DNA of 64,000 nt from Ehretia macrophylla (GCA_037974665.1 CM075764.1:83041825-83105824), one strand, 5' to 3'; counted from the stretch's first letter, positions 47,499 to 59,544 are shown. Notes: generated by a model not told the origin, from the sequence alone. Numbers and translations are program-made.

Positions 47499-49969
47499 TG
47501 TCACGCCCCAACTCGACCCCTCTTACAATCAGTCAGGACGCAACGGAATTTCGACAGCATAACGACAGTAACATGAACATCAGGGCTCTAAACCAACCCT
47601 TAATAACAACATACATCAAACTCCACAAATCACCAACCAACTCCACAATCAAATTAACAACATACAACGCAACCATTTCATACATTAAACATTCTTTCAT
47701 CAACTCATTCATAGTTATGCACCTCCGTTCCAACTTAATACATAGGCTATACATATATTTCAAAATAGATTATAAACCAACTTAGTAATCTAAACATGAT
47801 CAAAAGAAAGACTACTAAACCATCATACATAAGTCTTATAATTGAATAAGCTATACAATATGACATATTACAACAACTAAGACAAATTCATGGCAACGAC
47901 TCCGGCACACAAGACTCGTCCACATAAAGCACATTCTCAGCTTCCTGAGGCACGTATCCGTAATCTGTTCTGTAATACCTGTAAGCATGCATTAATAGAG
48001 AGTGAGCTTATATAAATAAGCCCAGTGAGGATCCGATAGATCTCGAGCAAGGTCTACTAAACTCCTTGAAATAATCCTTTGAGTCAGTAAACACACAATA
48101 ACATCAATAATACTATCATCACATAACTATATGACCATTCAATAAAGGATACTCTCTCTAGTTGGTGTAGCTCCGAACGCCATCACGATCTCAACCATTC
48201 TTCTTGTAACTCCCCATTACTCACGCACCCAGGGTACCCTCAATAACCTCTCCCTCCATGACACCTCCGTCACGCGAGCTGGAGGCAGTCTCTGATAGTC
48301 ATGCCGTTATCAACCCGACAGCCCGATGCTGCCCGAGAGGTGGCACACACATACCAGAGACTCAGCAATAAATATAAACATCAATCATCAATATTTCGAG
48401 AGATCAGCAACGAAAGTGCCCGATTCCCGTACTCAATAATCAATCAATATTCTGAGAGATCAGCAACGAAAGTGCCCGATTCCCATACTCAATAATCAAT
48501 CAATAATCATCAATCATCATATTATCATCATCAATAATCATATCAATAATCAATTTAACAACAATTAACTAAGTTAGATGACAAAGTAGGCCATCCAACT
48601 GGACATGCATTAAACACACAATCAAACCCTAGTTTACCCATCAACAACTCACAATTCAATCACTCAAACCACACCCGATCAACTAAGGCTCAATTCAATA
48701 ATTTAAAGAAAGATAACCTAAACTTCAAATAATCATATCTTACATTCTACTAATCCAAACAACCCCAAATCAGTTTCAAACACTCACCCATTCAACCAAC
48801 TACATTAGCCCTCTCGGAAATCCACCATAACACCTCCAAATCATACCCGATAACCCTAAAACCCTAGGATATCTTGGCTGGATTTTCTGGACTTTCACAC
48901 GAATAATGTAATCAAAAATTTGGCATTACAACAGCGCTAACACGTAATTATCAAGTATTTAGAAATCAATGGCAATCGATTTCGATCATCACAACTCAAT
49001 TAATTCAACATTGAACAATTTAATCAAAATTTAATACCCGAAAAATAAAAATTATGCTACATCCGACAAAAACTCGTAGTATTACCACTAAAGGATCCCT
49101 AGCATGCAAGGAGCAATAATCTAACATCATATTACAATTCTAACGGTTCAATCTTCATTTATACGCAAAAATGCAAAAGACAAGTTTTGAGATATAGAAT
49201 TTTTCTCTCACCTTTGATGTGTTTTGATGCAAGAAATGTGTAGAATGGATGCCAAACAAGTGAAATCAAGCTTTGAATCACTCAATTCGGCTTTGAAATG
49301 TAAAATCTATGAGAAAAATGCTTTGAAAATGCCTTCATCTTTCTCCTCCTTGAAGCCACGGTTTTGTGTGTGTTTTTGGTGGTGTTTTGCTTTGTTTTTA
49401 ATGTGTGTTGATCATATATTAAGCAAAGGTCAAATAAATAAAAGAAAGTCAAAGTGGAAACTAATTATTTTTAGTGTTTTCTTGACTTTAAATGCATTTT
49501 ATTGATCACCAAAGTTCAAAACAATTATTCAACACCCAAGATAGCTCAAGTAAATTATTTTTAGGTGACAAGAAGTTTTACAATCAAACAATTTCACCCG
49601 AGTCGGCTTAAAACTCGATTTTTGCAAAAGTCGGTGTAAAAACCCTAATAAATTCTTAAGCCGATTTTAAAACCGTTTTAATCAAACACAGGTCTATTAA
49701 AGTCCGTGGTCTAGGTCTAGAAGGGTTAAAAATACCAGTTTCAAAATTTTAGCGGACGTGTTTCGAAAATACTATTCACTAAAAATCGACGATAAAATTT
49801 CTGATCCCGTTTTTGATGAAAATTTCATGAATGCACATTTAGCACGTATTAGGAGTATTGACATCAAAATTATAACATTCTAGGTCATATAGCACATAAA
49901 TAGGTCAAATGCACGCAAAATGAGATAAAACACGTAAATCGAGTTAAAGCAGAAAAGTGGGGTTTCACA
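47499..49969 (-). repeat. 5' LTR of element E
   Basis: 2471 bp, TGTGAAACCCC start and GTGACA end on the minus strand. Hairpin arms at 48003-48024; exon 2 counterpart 47888-47978 is 91 bases (frame lost by one base); acceptor CTTACAG intact; donor-like CAAAG|GTGAG at 49212/49211. Confidence 0.9.
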
Positions 49970-50116
49970 CATAGGCTATACATTCATTTCAAAATAGATT
50001 ATAACCAACTTAGTAATCTAGTCATGATCAAAATAAAGACTACTAAATCAACATACATATGTCTTTATATTAAGATAGGTTATACAACACATTGTATTAC
50101 AACAACTAAGACAATC

Positions 50117-50208
50117 TCATGGCAATGACTCCTGCACATAAGACTCATCCACATATGGCACATTTCCCTCTTCAAGAGGCACGTACCCATAGTCAGGCTC
50201 AGTAACAC
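50117..50208 (-). CDS. candidate conserved LTR exon 2 in D
   Basis: 92 bases after CTTGCAG on the minus strand, open in phase 1: EPDYGYVPLEEGNVPYVDES, then YVQESLP and TGA. The candidate upstream exon, ending CAAAG|GTGAG at 51620/51619, is also open in the joining phase (LVGHSFYTFRASTHIK), so in D the two exons would join in frame. Hairpin arms at 50233-50255. Confidence 0.45.
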
Positions 50209-50616
50209 CTGCAAGCATGCAATAATTGAGAGTGAGCTTATATAAAACAAGCCCAGTGAGGATCCGATAGATCTCTAACAGTATTTACTATACTCCTTGA
50301 AAATCATCCTTTGAGTAGTAAATACACAATGAACATCAATAATCATTATAAATGCAACAATAGTAATAACTGTAAACACACAATAAGGATACGATACATT
50401 TGCTGGTGAAGCTCCATACACCAATTCCATGCTCAACTCCTCCTCCAAACTCAATGACACAATCCTGAGGTACCTTGACCTAGACCCACACCCCATGGCC
50501 TCTCCGCCCATGCGAGATAGGGATTAGCCATGATAATTATGCCCGCAGCCCGAGATGCCTCCTGAGGTGACACAATATTATCAAAGCTCACAACAATGAG
50601 ACTCAACATAAATAAA

Positions 50617-50836
50617 CTGAGAGATCAGCAATGAAAGTGCCCAATTCCCGTAATCAATAATCAATCAATATTCTGAGAGATCAGCAACAAAAGTGCCCGA
50701 TTCCCGTACTCAATAATCATCAATATTCTGAGAGATCAGCAACAAAAGTGCCCGATTCCTGTACTCAATAATCATCAATATTCCGAGAGATCAGCAATAA
50801 AAGTGCCCGATTCCCGTACTCAATAATCATCATTCA
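50617..50836 (-). repeat. Minisatellite inside LTR D, four units of about 55 bp
   Basis: Units start at 50617, 50673, 50728 and 50783, each with GAGAGATCAGCAA, AAAGTGCCCGATTCC and CAATAATCA. Element E LTRs have two units at the same LTR position and copy 2 LTRs have one. Confidence 0.9.
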
Positions 50837-52935
50837 ATTAACAATGTAACACCCCGGATTAACTCCGAGCGCGCTACCTATAGTTTTGTAACAACAATCA
50901 ATAATCAATTAATTCGTATTTTACCAATCAATTAAATAACATTTAACAATCAACAACTATATAATCAGGAAACAATTAAGTTAGATGACAAAGTAGGCCA
51001 TCCAACTCAACATGCATTAAACACACAATCAAACCCTAATCTAATCATTAACAACTCACAATTCAATCACTCAAACACCACCCAATCATCTAAAGGATCA
51101 ATTCAACAATTTAAAGAAAGACAACCTAAACTTCAAATAATCATATCTTACATTCTACTAATCCAAACAACCCCAAATCAATTTCTAACACTCACCCATT
51201 CAGTCAACTACATTAGCCATCTCGGAAACCAACCAAGACATATCAAAATCAAGCCCAACAACCCTAAAACCTTAATGCACCTAGGCTGAAATTTCTGAAT
51301 TTTCACACAAACATCGTAATCAAAAATTCGGCATTATAACGGCGTTACCACATAATTAATAAACTTTTAGAAATCGACGGCAATCGATTTCAACCATAAC
51401 AACTCAAGTTATTCATCAAATGGCTAATCTATCAACTTTAAATACCCAAAAATAAATAATTTCGCTACAATGGTTCAAATCTCGTAGTAATACACATAAA
51501 CGATCCTTAGCATGCACTAAGCAATAATATAACTCCAAATTAACATTCTAACCGTTCAAAGTGCAATTATAAGCAAAAACATAAAATATGACTTTTGAGA
51601 TCTAGAATTTTTCTCTCACCTTTGATGTGTGTTGATGCACGAAATGTGTAGAATGAATGCCCAACAAGTGAAATCAATCTTTGAATGAAGTGATTTGGAC
51701 TTGAATTGCAAAATCTATGTGAAAAAATGCTTTGAAAAACCTTGAAAATGCCTTCTTTTTGCCTCCCCTTGGAATTTCGGTAATGTGTGTGTAAAATGAG
51801 TATATTTTGTGAGCTTTTGATGTGTGTTGATGATATATTAAGCAAAGGTCAAACAAATAAAAGAAAGTCAAAGGTGGAAACTAATTATTTTTTGTGTTTT
51901 CTTGTCTTTTAATTCATTTTCATAACTACTCTTGCTCAAATTAATTATGCAACACCTAAACTATCTCAAGTAGTTTATTTTTAGATGACAAGAAGTTTTA
52001 CATTCAAACAATTTCACCCGAGTTGGCTTAAAACTCGATTTCTGCAAAAGAAGATGAAAAGTCATATTATTTGTTTTCAAATATCTTTTGAATGCACAAT
52101 TAATCTAAAATCATTTAATACCACATATAAATACATTTATATTAATATGTACAAGGTCAACAAAAGTCAATGCAAGAATCGGGTTTAAAAGAAATTACTA
52201 TTTGGCTCAAAAATGCTACTTTTCGCCCGAAAAGTCTATTTAAATTATTATTCCGTTTCAGAATCAATTTTTATTAAACATGAGTCTATTAATAATAGAG
52301 CACTAGGTTTTAAGACGTTTAAAACACCCTTGTAAAAATTTTAGTGGACAGATGTTCAAAATACTATTCACAAAAATCGACGATAAAATTTTTGATTCCG
52401 TTTTTGATGAAAATTTCATGAATGCACACTTAGCATGTATTAGGAGTATTAATCACATATTTAACACATTCTAAGTCATATAGCACATAAATTCACGCAA
52501 AACGAGATAAAGCACGCAAATCGAGATAAGATAGAAAAGTGGGGTTTCACATGTTGTGCTTGTATGTATATGTATGTAATATATAATGTATATTGGGTAT
52601 ATGTATTAAGTTGGGCTCTATGTAGTTGCAAGACAAATAAAACTAAGGCCCAAGGTCCAATTAAAAAGCTAACTAGCCCAATTACAAAGTTATTCAATGT
52701 TTTTCACTACTCACTTGGACCAAAAACCATTTTCTAAACGTACTCTCGCGATATGCAATACTCAAAATCTTATTTTTCTCATTCTTCAATTAGATCATAT
52801 AAAGAGAAAATAAATAGTCAAAAATCATGATGAATAGTAACTAGCCATAAAGTAAGTAGATGCACATTTAAATGCACAAAAAGGTATGCAACAGTTAATT
52901 ATAAACATGATAGAGATCTTGGGCGTCACAAACAC

Positions 52936-53129
52936 ATTATGAAGCTTGGGTAAGGTACAATCTAGCCTATGCATATGAAGGTCCATGATCAAAGGGGAGA
53001 AAAGATAGTGGCAAAGACTGCAAGATCAAATCAGCCTAGAGTTGGGGATCCATGATGAAACCATATGCCTCGAGCTGAGTGATCAGATAAATCATCTGAA
53101 GGCAATGCTCATTCACATCAGTTCCTTCC
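52936..53129 (-). pseudogene. gag central part of the minus-strand family C element
   Basis: The minus strand from 53129 reads EGTDVNEHCLQMIYLITQ, EAYGFIMDPQL, stop, ADLILQSLPLSF. After a frameshift it gives LIMDLHMHRLDCTLPKLHNV, which continues into 30030. The same order is seen in the + strand copy at 5702-5930. Confidence 0.75.
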
Positions 53130-55336
53130 TGTCATGCCCCAACATGACCCCACTTATGACCAGTCAAGACGCGGCAGAATTTCGACATTATAATGTCTGT
53201 AATATGGACAACAAACCCATACACCAGTTCACTTTTTGATCTACCAACAACTCCAACAACACACAACATAACCAACATCATCTCATAAACCAACCAACAA
53301 ACATTAAAACATCATAATACAATGCCTCCGTCTCAACAACATACATCAAACCATACTATACATATGCAAAATAGACATTAAGCTAGTCTAGCAACCTATT
53401 CATATCCAAAAGAAAGTCTACTAGGCCTAGCATTATACAATCCATTAACTTGAGGTTAAGTTATACATTACAAACTTTGAAACTTTGTACAATACAATAT
53501 GTCATAAATTCAAAACAACACATAAAGCACTCCAGCATAGACTCACGGATAGGACTCTGGCACATAGGACTCATCAACAAAAGGCTCATTCTCAGCTTCC
53601 TGAGGTACATACCCTGGGTCCTGCTCAGTCTCACCTAAAAAGTCAGCAAAGAGATTTTGAAAACACTTTCATGAAAACCCTTTGGAAAACACCCTAGGAA
53701 CAATGAACACACCACAAACATCAACAACAATACAAATATAACAATATGAGTAACCAAGCAATAAGGATACAATACATTAGTTGATATAGCTCCATACGCC
53801 ATTACGAACACAACCGACTTCTTATATCGCCCACTAATACATTATGGAAGTACCCAATCTAGACCCACACCCCATGATCATTCTCCGACCATACAGGATA
53901 GGGGATAACGCATGATAGTTATACCAATGCAACCTGGCAAGCCCAATACCGCCCAAGGTGACACAACCCTATCACAACTCACAACAGATATCACTTAACA
54001 CTTAATATTAAGAGAGAACAACAAAGTAGGTTGTCTCCCGGCACTTCAACAATCAACAACCAAGTAAACAACACTTCAACAATCAACAACTCAACATTTC
54101 TAAAACACTTAAGTTAGATGACAAAGTAGGCCATCCGGACTCAACACACATTTCAACACAAATTCAACCCCAAGCCTACTTAACACCAACTCAAGTATCA
54201 ACCACACAAACAACACCAAACAATTAAAGACAACACTTAGCCAATTCAAAGAAACATAACCCTAACTTCCAAACAACATAACTTATAATCTAGCAATCAA
54301 ACAACCCCTGAACCTTCTCTTATCACCTAACCACTTAAGCAAGTACCTAAACCACCTCAGAAACCATCCAAAAGCCATCTAAAACGAGCCCAACAAACCC
54401 AACAAGGCAATGAAACCCGGCTGAAATTTTGGACTTCTAATTCAACTATCAATTCAACATTTCGGCATTACAACATTACTACTCAATGGTAAACAAGTCT
54501 ATACAAGCTTACACAACTCAAAAACAACCACTACAACAACAATTATACAAAATAATGGCTAAATTATCAAAATAAAACATATAAAATAAAAATACAACAT
54601 TCAATCGTTTAAATTGGCTATAATTATACTTAGTTAGTCTACAACACCTAACTAACAATTACCTTAAGGAAATTTAGCTAAACATCAACTATATATGCAA
54701 TAATAAATTCTTGGCATAAACTTTGAAAATGAGATCTAGTTTTTCCCTCACCTTTGATGCAAAGAGAAGCTAGGAACAAGTAGAATGCAAGCCCAACAAG
54801 CAAAATCAAGGTTGGAATGAAAATATTTGGCCTTGAATTGAGTAATTTCTTTGAAATTTTCTTTGAAAGCCTAAGTAAAAATGGCTTATTCTTCTTCTCC
54901 AAACCCACGACAATGTGTGTGTGTATGTGTTTTAGGTGTTTTGTTCTTTGTTTTTGCATATAATGTATGTATATTGTATATATAGCAAAGTCAAAGCTAG
55001 AAACAAATAGTCAAAGTTGGCTTAAGTTGAAATTTATATGCCTAAAGTCCATTTTAGCCTTGGTTATAAAATCTAACTTATTTTATACCCTTAGTAGGAT
55101 TATTTTTTGGGACAACAAATATATATAAGCATATAATTACATACAATTAAAGTACAATGCATAATTTTGCCAAATAAGATGAAAGTTCATATTAATTGTT
55201 TTTCAAATGTCTTTTAAATGCACATTTAATCTAAGATAATTTAGTAACTCATATATACACATATATATTAATTCAATTAGCATATAAATAAGTGAAAACA
55301 CATAATTGCAAATAATGGCAAATTCGGGGTCTCACA
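53130..55336 (-). repeat. 3' LTR of element Y
   Basis: 2207 bp, minus strand TGTGAGACCCCGAA to GGGGCATGACA. TATA-like TATATATA near 54975. Donor-like CAAAG|GTGAG at 54752/54751; acceptor in the CAG-to-TAG form at 53637-53635. About 46 bases including the hairpin are deleted next to the acceptor relative to the 5' LTR. Confidence 0.85.
53543..53634 (-). CDS. candidate conserved LTR exon 2 in Y (3' LTR)
   Basis: 92 bases, fully open in phase 1: ETEQDPGYVPQEAENEPFVD, then ESYVPESYP and TGA. The upstream exon ending at 54752 is open in the matching phase and ends in a strongly hydrophobic stretch (ILLVGLAFYLFLASLCIK), so a joined product would be a short membrane-anchored acidic peptide. The 5' LTR copy (59010-59101) has a TAG where this one has CAG. 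Inference; no transcript evidence. Confidence 0.45.
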
Positions 55337-57083
55337 TCCTTCCCCCTTGAAGAAATTTTGCCCTCGAAATTATTACTTGCTACTCGGAACAAATCTGGGT
55401 ATTGGTACTGAATCTGGTCCTTTCTCTCCCAAGTAGCTTCTTCTATACCATGATGATTCCACAACACTTTAACCATAGGAATTTTTTTGGATCTCAACTC
55501 TTGGACCATCTGATCAAGGATACGGATTGGTCGTTCCTCATAAGTCAGATTCTCATGAAGCTGCAATGGCTCTGGTTGTAGAATATGAGAAGGATCTGGA
55601 TAATACTTCCTCAATCTAGATACGTGGAAGACATCATGAACATTGGAAAAATTCTACGATAAAGCCAACTGATAAGCCAACTTGCCCACTCTACCAAGAA
55701 TCTCAAACGGCCCTGCAAACCTCGGACTTAGTTTACCACCTTTACCATGACTAACAAAGCCCTTACGAGGAGACAATTTCAAAAAGACTCAATCCCCAAC
55801 TAAGAACTCCAAATTCCAATGGTGCTTATCAGCATAACTCTTGTATCTACTCTGAGCTGTCAACATTCTCTGCCTGATTAATTGAACATTCTCAATCTTC
55901 TCTAGATGTTCTGGTATCATAGTCAGATCAACAACCTTTATCTCCCCTACTTCATCCCAGTACAAAGGTGATCAGCATTAACGCCCATATAAAGCTGTAA
56001 AAGGTGCCATCCCAATAGTTGCTTGATAACTATTGTTATAGGCAAACTCGGCTAGTGGTAAATGTTTCTCCTAGCTCTTCCCGAAGTCCAACACACAAGC
56101 ACTGAGCATTTCCTCTAGAATTTGAATAGTTCTCTCCAATTGACCATCGATATGAGGATGATACGTTGTGTTGAAATTCAACTTAGTACCCAAAGTTTCC
56201 TGAAGACGCTATCAAAACTAAGAAGTAAACCGAGGGTCTCAATCAGAGACAATACTTGCTGGAATCCCATGAAGTTTAACAATGTTAGCCAAATTAAGAT
56301 CTGCCAACTTCTCAAGTTCATCTTCCTTCCTCATCAGAATAAAATGAGCTGTCTTAGTCAAACGGTCCACGATAACCCAAACCGTATCACAACCTCTCAG
56401 TGACCTAGAAAATCAGTGACAAAGTCCATCGTAACATGTTCCCACTTCCACTCTGGTATTGCCAACAGTTGAAGTAACCCTACGTGTCCTTGATGTTCTG
56501 TTTTCACCCGCTGACAAGTCAAACATTTGGATACAAATTGGGCAACCTCCCTCTTCATGTTGTTTCACCAATAATGTTGTTTCAAATTCCGGTACATCTT
56601 GTTTCCACCAGGATGAATGGTGTACTTTGAATTGTAAGTTTCCTCTAGAATTCCTCTCCTCAAACCTAGTTCATCGGGAACATACACCCTGTTCCGAAAC
56701 TGTAGAATACTATCCTCATGTAATTTGAAGTCCGATTGATCACCCTTGATTTTCTGAAGCTTTGCATCAAGTTGTTGAGCTTCTCTAATCTGAGACAGCA
56801 ATAACGGTTGAATCTACAAGTGCGCACACATCACTCTAACTTGAGTCAACTCTGGTTTCCAGTAACTAGTTTCCTCAAGCATCTTCTATTCTTTAATTGC
56901 TAAACTTGCAATATTTGCCTTCCGGCTAAGTGCATCCGCTGCAACATTCATATACCCAGGCAGATAATTGATAAAATAATTATAATCATCCGGAAACTTC
57001 ATCCACCTCCTCTGCCTCATATTCAATTCTTTCTGAGAGAACAAGTACTTTAGACTTTTATGATCAATGAAGATTTCAAACTT
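55337..57083 (-). pseudogene. RNase H-integrase-chromodomain remnant of Y
   Basis: From 57083 downwards: [20 protein letters not shown] and AADALSR (RNase H), HPGGNKMYRNLKQHYW (integrase finger), VDRLTKTAHFI, DPRFTS and [15 protein letters not shown] (integrase core; the SDRDP arginine is a stop). The end of the frame (55614-55360) holds the chromodomain (KVLWNHHGIEEATWERKD). The polypurine tract is at 55351-55337. Several stops and indels; not functional. Confidence 0.85.
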
Positions 57084-57331
57084 ACCCCAAGAGCATCATA
57101 AATCTTCTCTTTCCTAATCAACCAAGCCTCGATCGTCTCATCGTCAGGCTCTCCTAGAAATCTCGATGGACTGTACCCTAAGAACTCTCTCAACGGACTA
57201 CCTCTATGATAACTACCACATGCGTTATGCCCACGGTCAATATTACCCTGAACATTATGCACTTGTGCAGCCTGACCAGCCAAAATTTGAGTCTGCCCAG
57301 CTAGAACCTTAGTCGTCCAGTCCATAACCAC
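57084..57331 (-). pseudogene. gag N-terminal remnant of Y fused to RNase H by deletion
   Basis: It reads AGQTQILAGQAAQVHNVQGN, LREFLGYSPSRFLGEPDDE and [12 protein letters not shown], then jumps into RNase H (the GSKFEIF region of copy 2) at about 57083. The lost piece corresponds to roughly 880 codons of copy 2: the rest of gag, protease and RT. Confidence 0.85.
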
Positions 57332-58589
57332 GGTTATACGGTCGAAACCCGGATCTCAGCCCTATGCCTGGTTCCCCTGCTCATTATTTTCTCCCTGAGG
57401 CCTATTACATGTGTTCGGACAGCCAGTCATCTTACTATCAAAGAGTTAGCCACAGTTTATAACACATAGACAGGATATAAACAGTTAATAACATATAGGA
57501 AAGAAGATTCACGTAAGGCACATAGATCACATAAAAAGTTAGTCACGTAAGTAAGTTAATCACATAAACATATTAACATGTAATTCACTTTTCACTTAGT
57601 ACATGCATTTATGCCAAGATCACTACTGATGAGGACATCAAAGCTGCAAGGAATGTTCTAGATCAAATTCAAGTTCCAGTTGGTCCAGTAACGAGGGCTC
57701 GTGCTAAAAGGTTTAAAGAAGAGCTGAATAACTTGGTCTAGAAAGTTCTACAACATGAGGAAAACGTTTTCACTAATAAGGGTGAACAAATGGTGGTTTT
57801 ACTCATCAAAGGGGATCCAAGAAAGAGCCAAAAACTAGTCGTCCACGTTCATTGAACCATTTGGGGCATTTTTTCCAGCAAAGAATCAAGTCAATATTCC
57901 ATTTTCAAGATTGAAGAAATTCAAGATTCTTCAAGAAGTTTCAAGAAGCTTGGAAGATTTGGTCAAGATTTGATTTCTTTGTAATTCTATCTTAGTTTTA
58001 GTTTCAGTTTAATTTGAATTCTAGTTTATTCTTTGGAGTCCAATATGGATGAAATTAGGAGATTGGAATCTTGAGTCCAACTCTAATTCCAATCTTGAGT
58101 TAAATTCGTAAGAGAAATGAGTCTTTTTTGATTCAAAGTCTACTTCATTTTATCTAGTTATTTTAGACGTTTTTCTACTTTGAATAGGATTAGGAGTTAT
58201 TTTCCAAGTAGTACACTTCTTTGTTATTTTGCCTATATAAGGCTTACTTTCAAGATTATGAATAGATGTTTTTGATTCATTAAAAATTGTGAGATTATTC
58301 TCCTTGAGTTCTTCAAGAAACTCTTTCGAACTTATCAAGGAATTCCTTGTGGCGTTCAACTCAACTTATCAAATGAATTTCCCATTCCCGTTTGTGGCAT
58401 CTTCACTATACCAAGGTTCTTGCTTTGCTAAGCAACAGGTCGCGATTTTTATCGTTCTTAAAAGATCTTGGGTTCTTATTTGCCATATTTGGTGTTGGGT
58501 CTCATTGCATGTTGACGTGGTTCATATCAACTACCCACGTACCAAGGATAACCCAGCTTACAAACTAATCATGCTCTGATACCACAAAA
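57332..58589 (-). other. Leader and primer site of Y, with nested solo LTR
   Basis: Primer site TGGTATCAGAGC on the minus strand at 58584-58573, then the leader. It is interrupted by the 903-bp insertion 57627-58529 and ends in TTATGTGA-type repeats (about 57600-57480) before gag. Confidence 0.75.
57627..58529 (+). mobile_element. Solo LTR of another gypsy-like family carrying a polyprotein tail
   Basis: A 903-bp block starting TGATGAGG and ending CATATCA, flanked by ACTAC on both sides (57622-57626, 58530-58534). Its first codons read DIKAARNVLDQIQ, then VPVGPVTRARAKRFKEELNN and a stop at 57738. PxTRARAK is a familiar C-terminal motif of some plant gypsy polyproteins, so the coding region of the parent element ran into its LTR. 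TATATAA at 58234-58240 is a likely promoter. Confidence 0.8.
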
Positions 58590-59544
58590 TGTCATGCCCC
58601 AACACGACCCCACTTATGACCAGTCAAGACGTGGCAGAATTTTGACATTATAACGTCTGTAACATAGACAATAGAACCATACACCGGTTCACTTCAAACA
58701 CTTTACATCCAACAACAACTCCAACAACACACACACAACCAACATCATCTCATAAACCAACCAACCAACATTAAAACATCATGATACAATGCCTCTGTCT
58801 CAATAACATACATCAAACCATACTATACATATGCAAAACAGACATTAAGCTAGTCTAGCAACCTATTCATATCCAAAAGAACGTCTACTAGGCCTAGCAT
58901 TATACAATCCATTAACTTGAGGTTAAGTTATACATTACAAACTTTGAAACTCTGTACAATACAACATGTCATAAATTCAAAACAACACATGAATCACTCC
59001 AGCACAGACTCACGGATAGGACTTTGGCACATAGGACTCATCAACAAAAGGCTTAGTTTCAGCTTCCTGAGGTGCATACCCTGGGTCCTACTCAGTCTTA
59101 CCTGAAAGGTCAGCAAAGAAGGTGAGCTTATATATAACAAAGCTCAGCGAGGGTTCAATAGGAGATTTTGAAAACACTTTCATAAAAACCCTTTGGAAAA
59201 TACCCTAGGAATAATGAACACACCTTAAATATCAACAACAATACAAATATAACAATATAAGTAATCAAGCAATAAGGATACAATACACTAGTTGATGTAG
59301 CTCCATACGCCATCACGAACTCAATCGACTTCTTATATCGCCCACTGATACATTCCGGAAGTACCCAATCTAGACCCACACCCCATGATCATGCTCCGAC
59401 CACTCGGGATAGGGGATAACACATGATCGTTATGCCAATGCAACCTGGCAAGCCCGATACCACCCGAGGTGACACCACCCTATCATGACTCACAACAGCT
59501 ATCACTTAACACTTAATATTCTGAGAGAACAACAAAGTAGGTTG
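58590..59544 (-). repeat. 5' LTR of element Y, truncated
   Basis: The last 955 bp of the LTR, ending TGTCATGCCCC at 58590 (plus-strand view); the rest is deleted at 59544/59545 (GTAGGTTG|GGAATCC). Hairpin arms TGAGCTT (59123-59129) and AAGCTCA (59140-59146); acceptor CTTTCAG; exon 2 59010-59101 with one TAG. Confidence 0.85.

Larger units (their letters stand above)
42241..49969 (-). mobile_element. Non-autonomous LARD-like LTR element E, complete and non-coding
   Basis: Two LTRs of identical length, 2471 bp (42241-44711 and 47499-49969), flank a 2787-bp internal region (44712-47498). It has a proper primer site and purine tract but no gag or pol on either strand. Target duplication CATAG at 42236-42240 and 49970-49974, inside LTR D. 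The LTRs are of the same family as the Tekay-like elements here, and the LTR pair differs by only a percent or two by eye. It was probably mobilised in trans by an autonomous relative. Confidence 0.9.
41994..52551 (-). mobile_element. Ty3/gypsy solo LTR D, split by element E
   Basis: On the minus strand it starts TGTGAAACCCCAC (52551) and ends GAGTTAGGGCGTGACA (41994). Target duplication TGTTG at 41989-41993 and 52552-52556, inside X. Its own sequence is 41994-42240 and 49975-52551, about 2.82 kb. It has extra length from a four-unit minisatellite (50617-50836), a short insert near 50847, and a segment near 52045-52145 that resembles LTR Y rather than E. Confidence 0.85.
30031..52930 (-). mobile_element. 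Ty3/gypsy solo LTR X, split by two insertions
   Basis: On the minus strand it begins TGTGACGCCC (52930) and ends GGTCGGGGCGTGACA (30031). Flanks AACAC (30026-30030) and AACAC (52931-52935) are a perfect target duplication inside family C gag. Its own sequence is 30031-31363, 41233-41993 and 52557-52930, about 2.47 kb in total. It is interrupted by the full-length gypsy copy 2 and by solo LTR D. No primer site or internal region belongs to it. Confidence 0.85.
53130..59544 (-). mobile_element. Ty3/gypsy element Y, internally deleted, 5' LTR truncated
   Basis: Minus-strand order: truncated 5' LTR (59544-58590), primer site (58584-58573), leader with a nested solo LTR, gag start, deletion, RNase H, integrase, chromodomain, purine tract, 3' LTR (55336-53130). 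Its left end sits in family C gag after CTTCC. The right end is deleted together with part of the gag, because gag N-terminal codons resume at 59545 and about 60 residues are missing. The target duplication is therefore lost. Confidence 0.85.

Noticed and set aside
50617..50836. CRISPR-like array
   Set aside because: Units are contiguous and near-identical throughout with no unique spacers; it is a minisatellite in a plant LTR.
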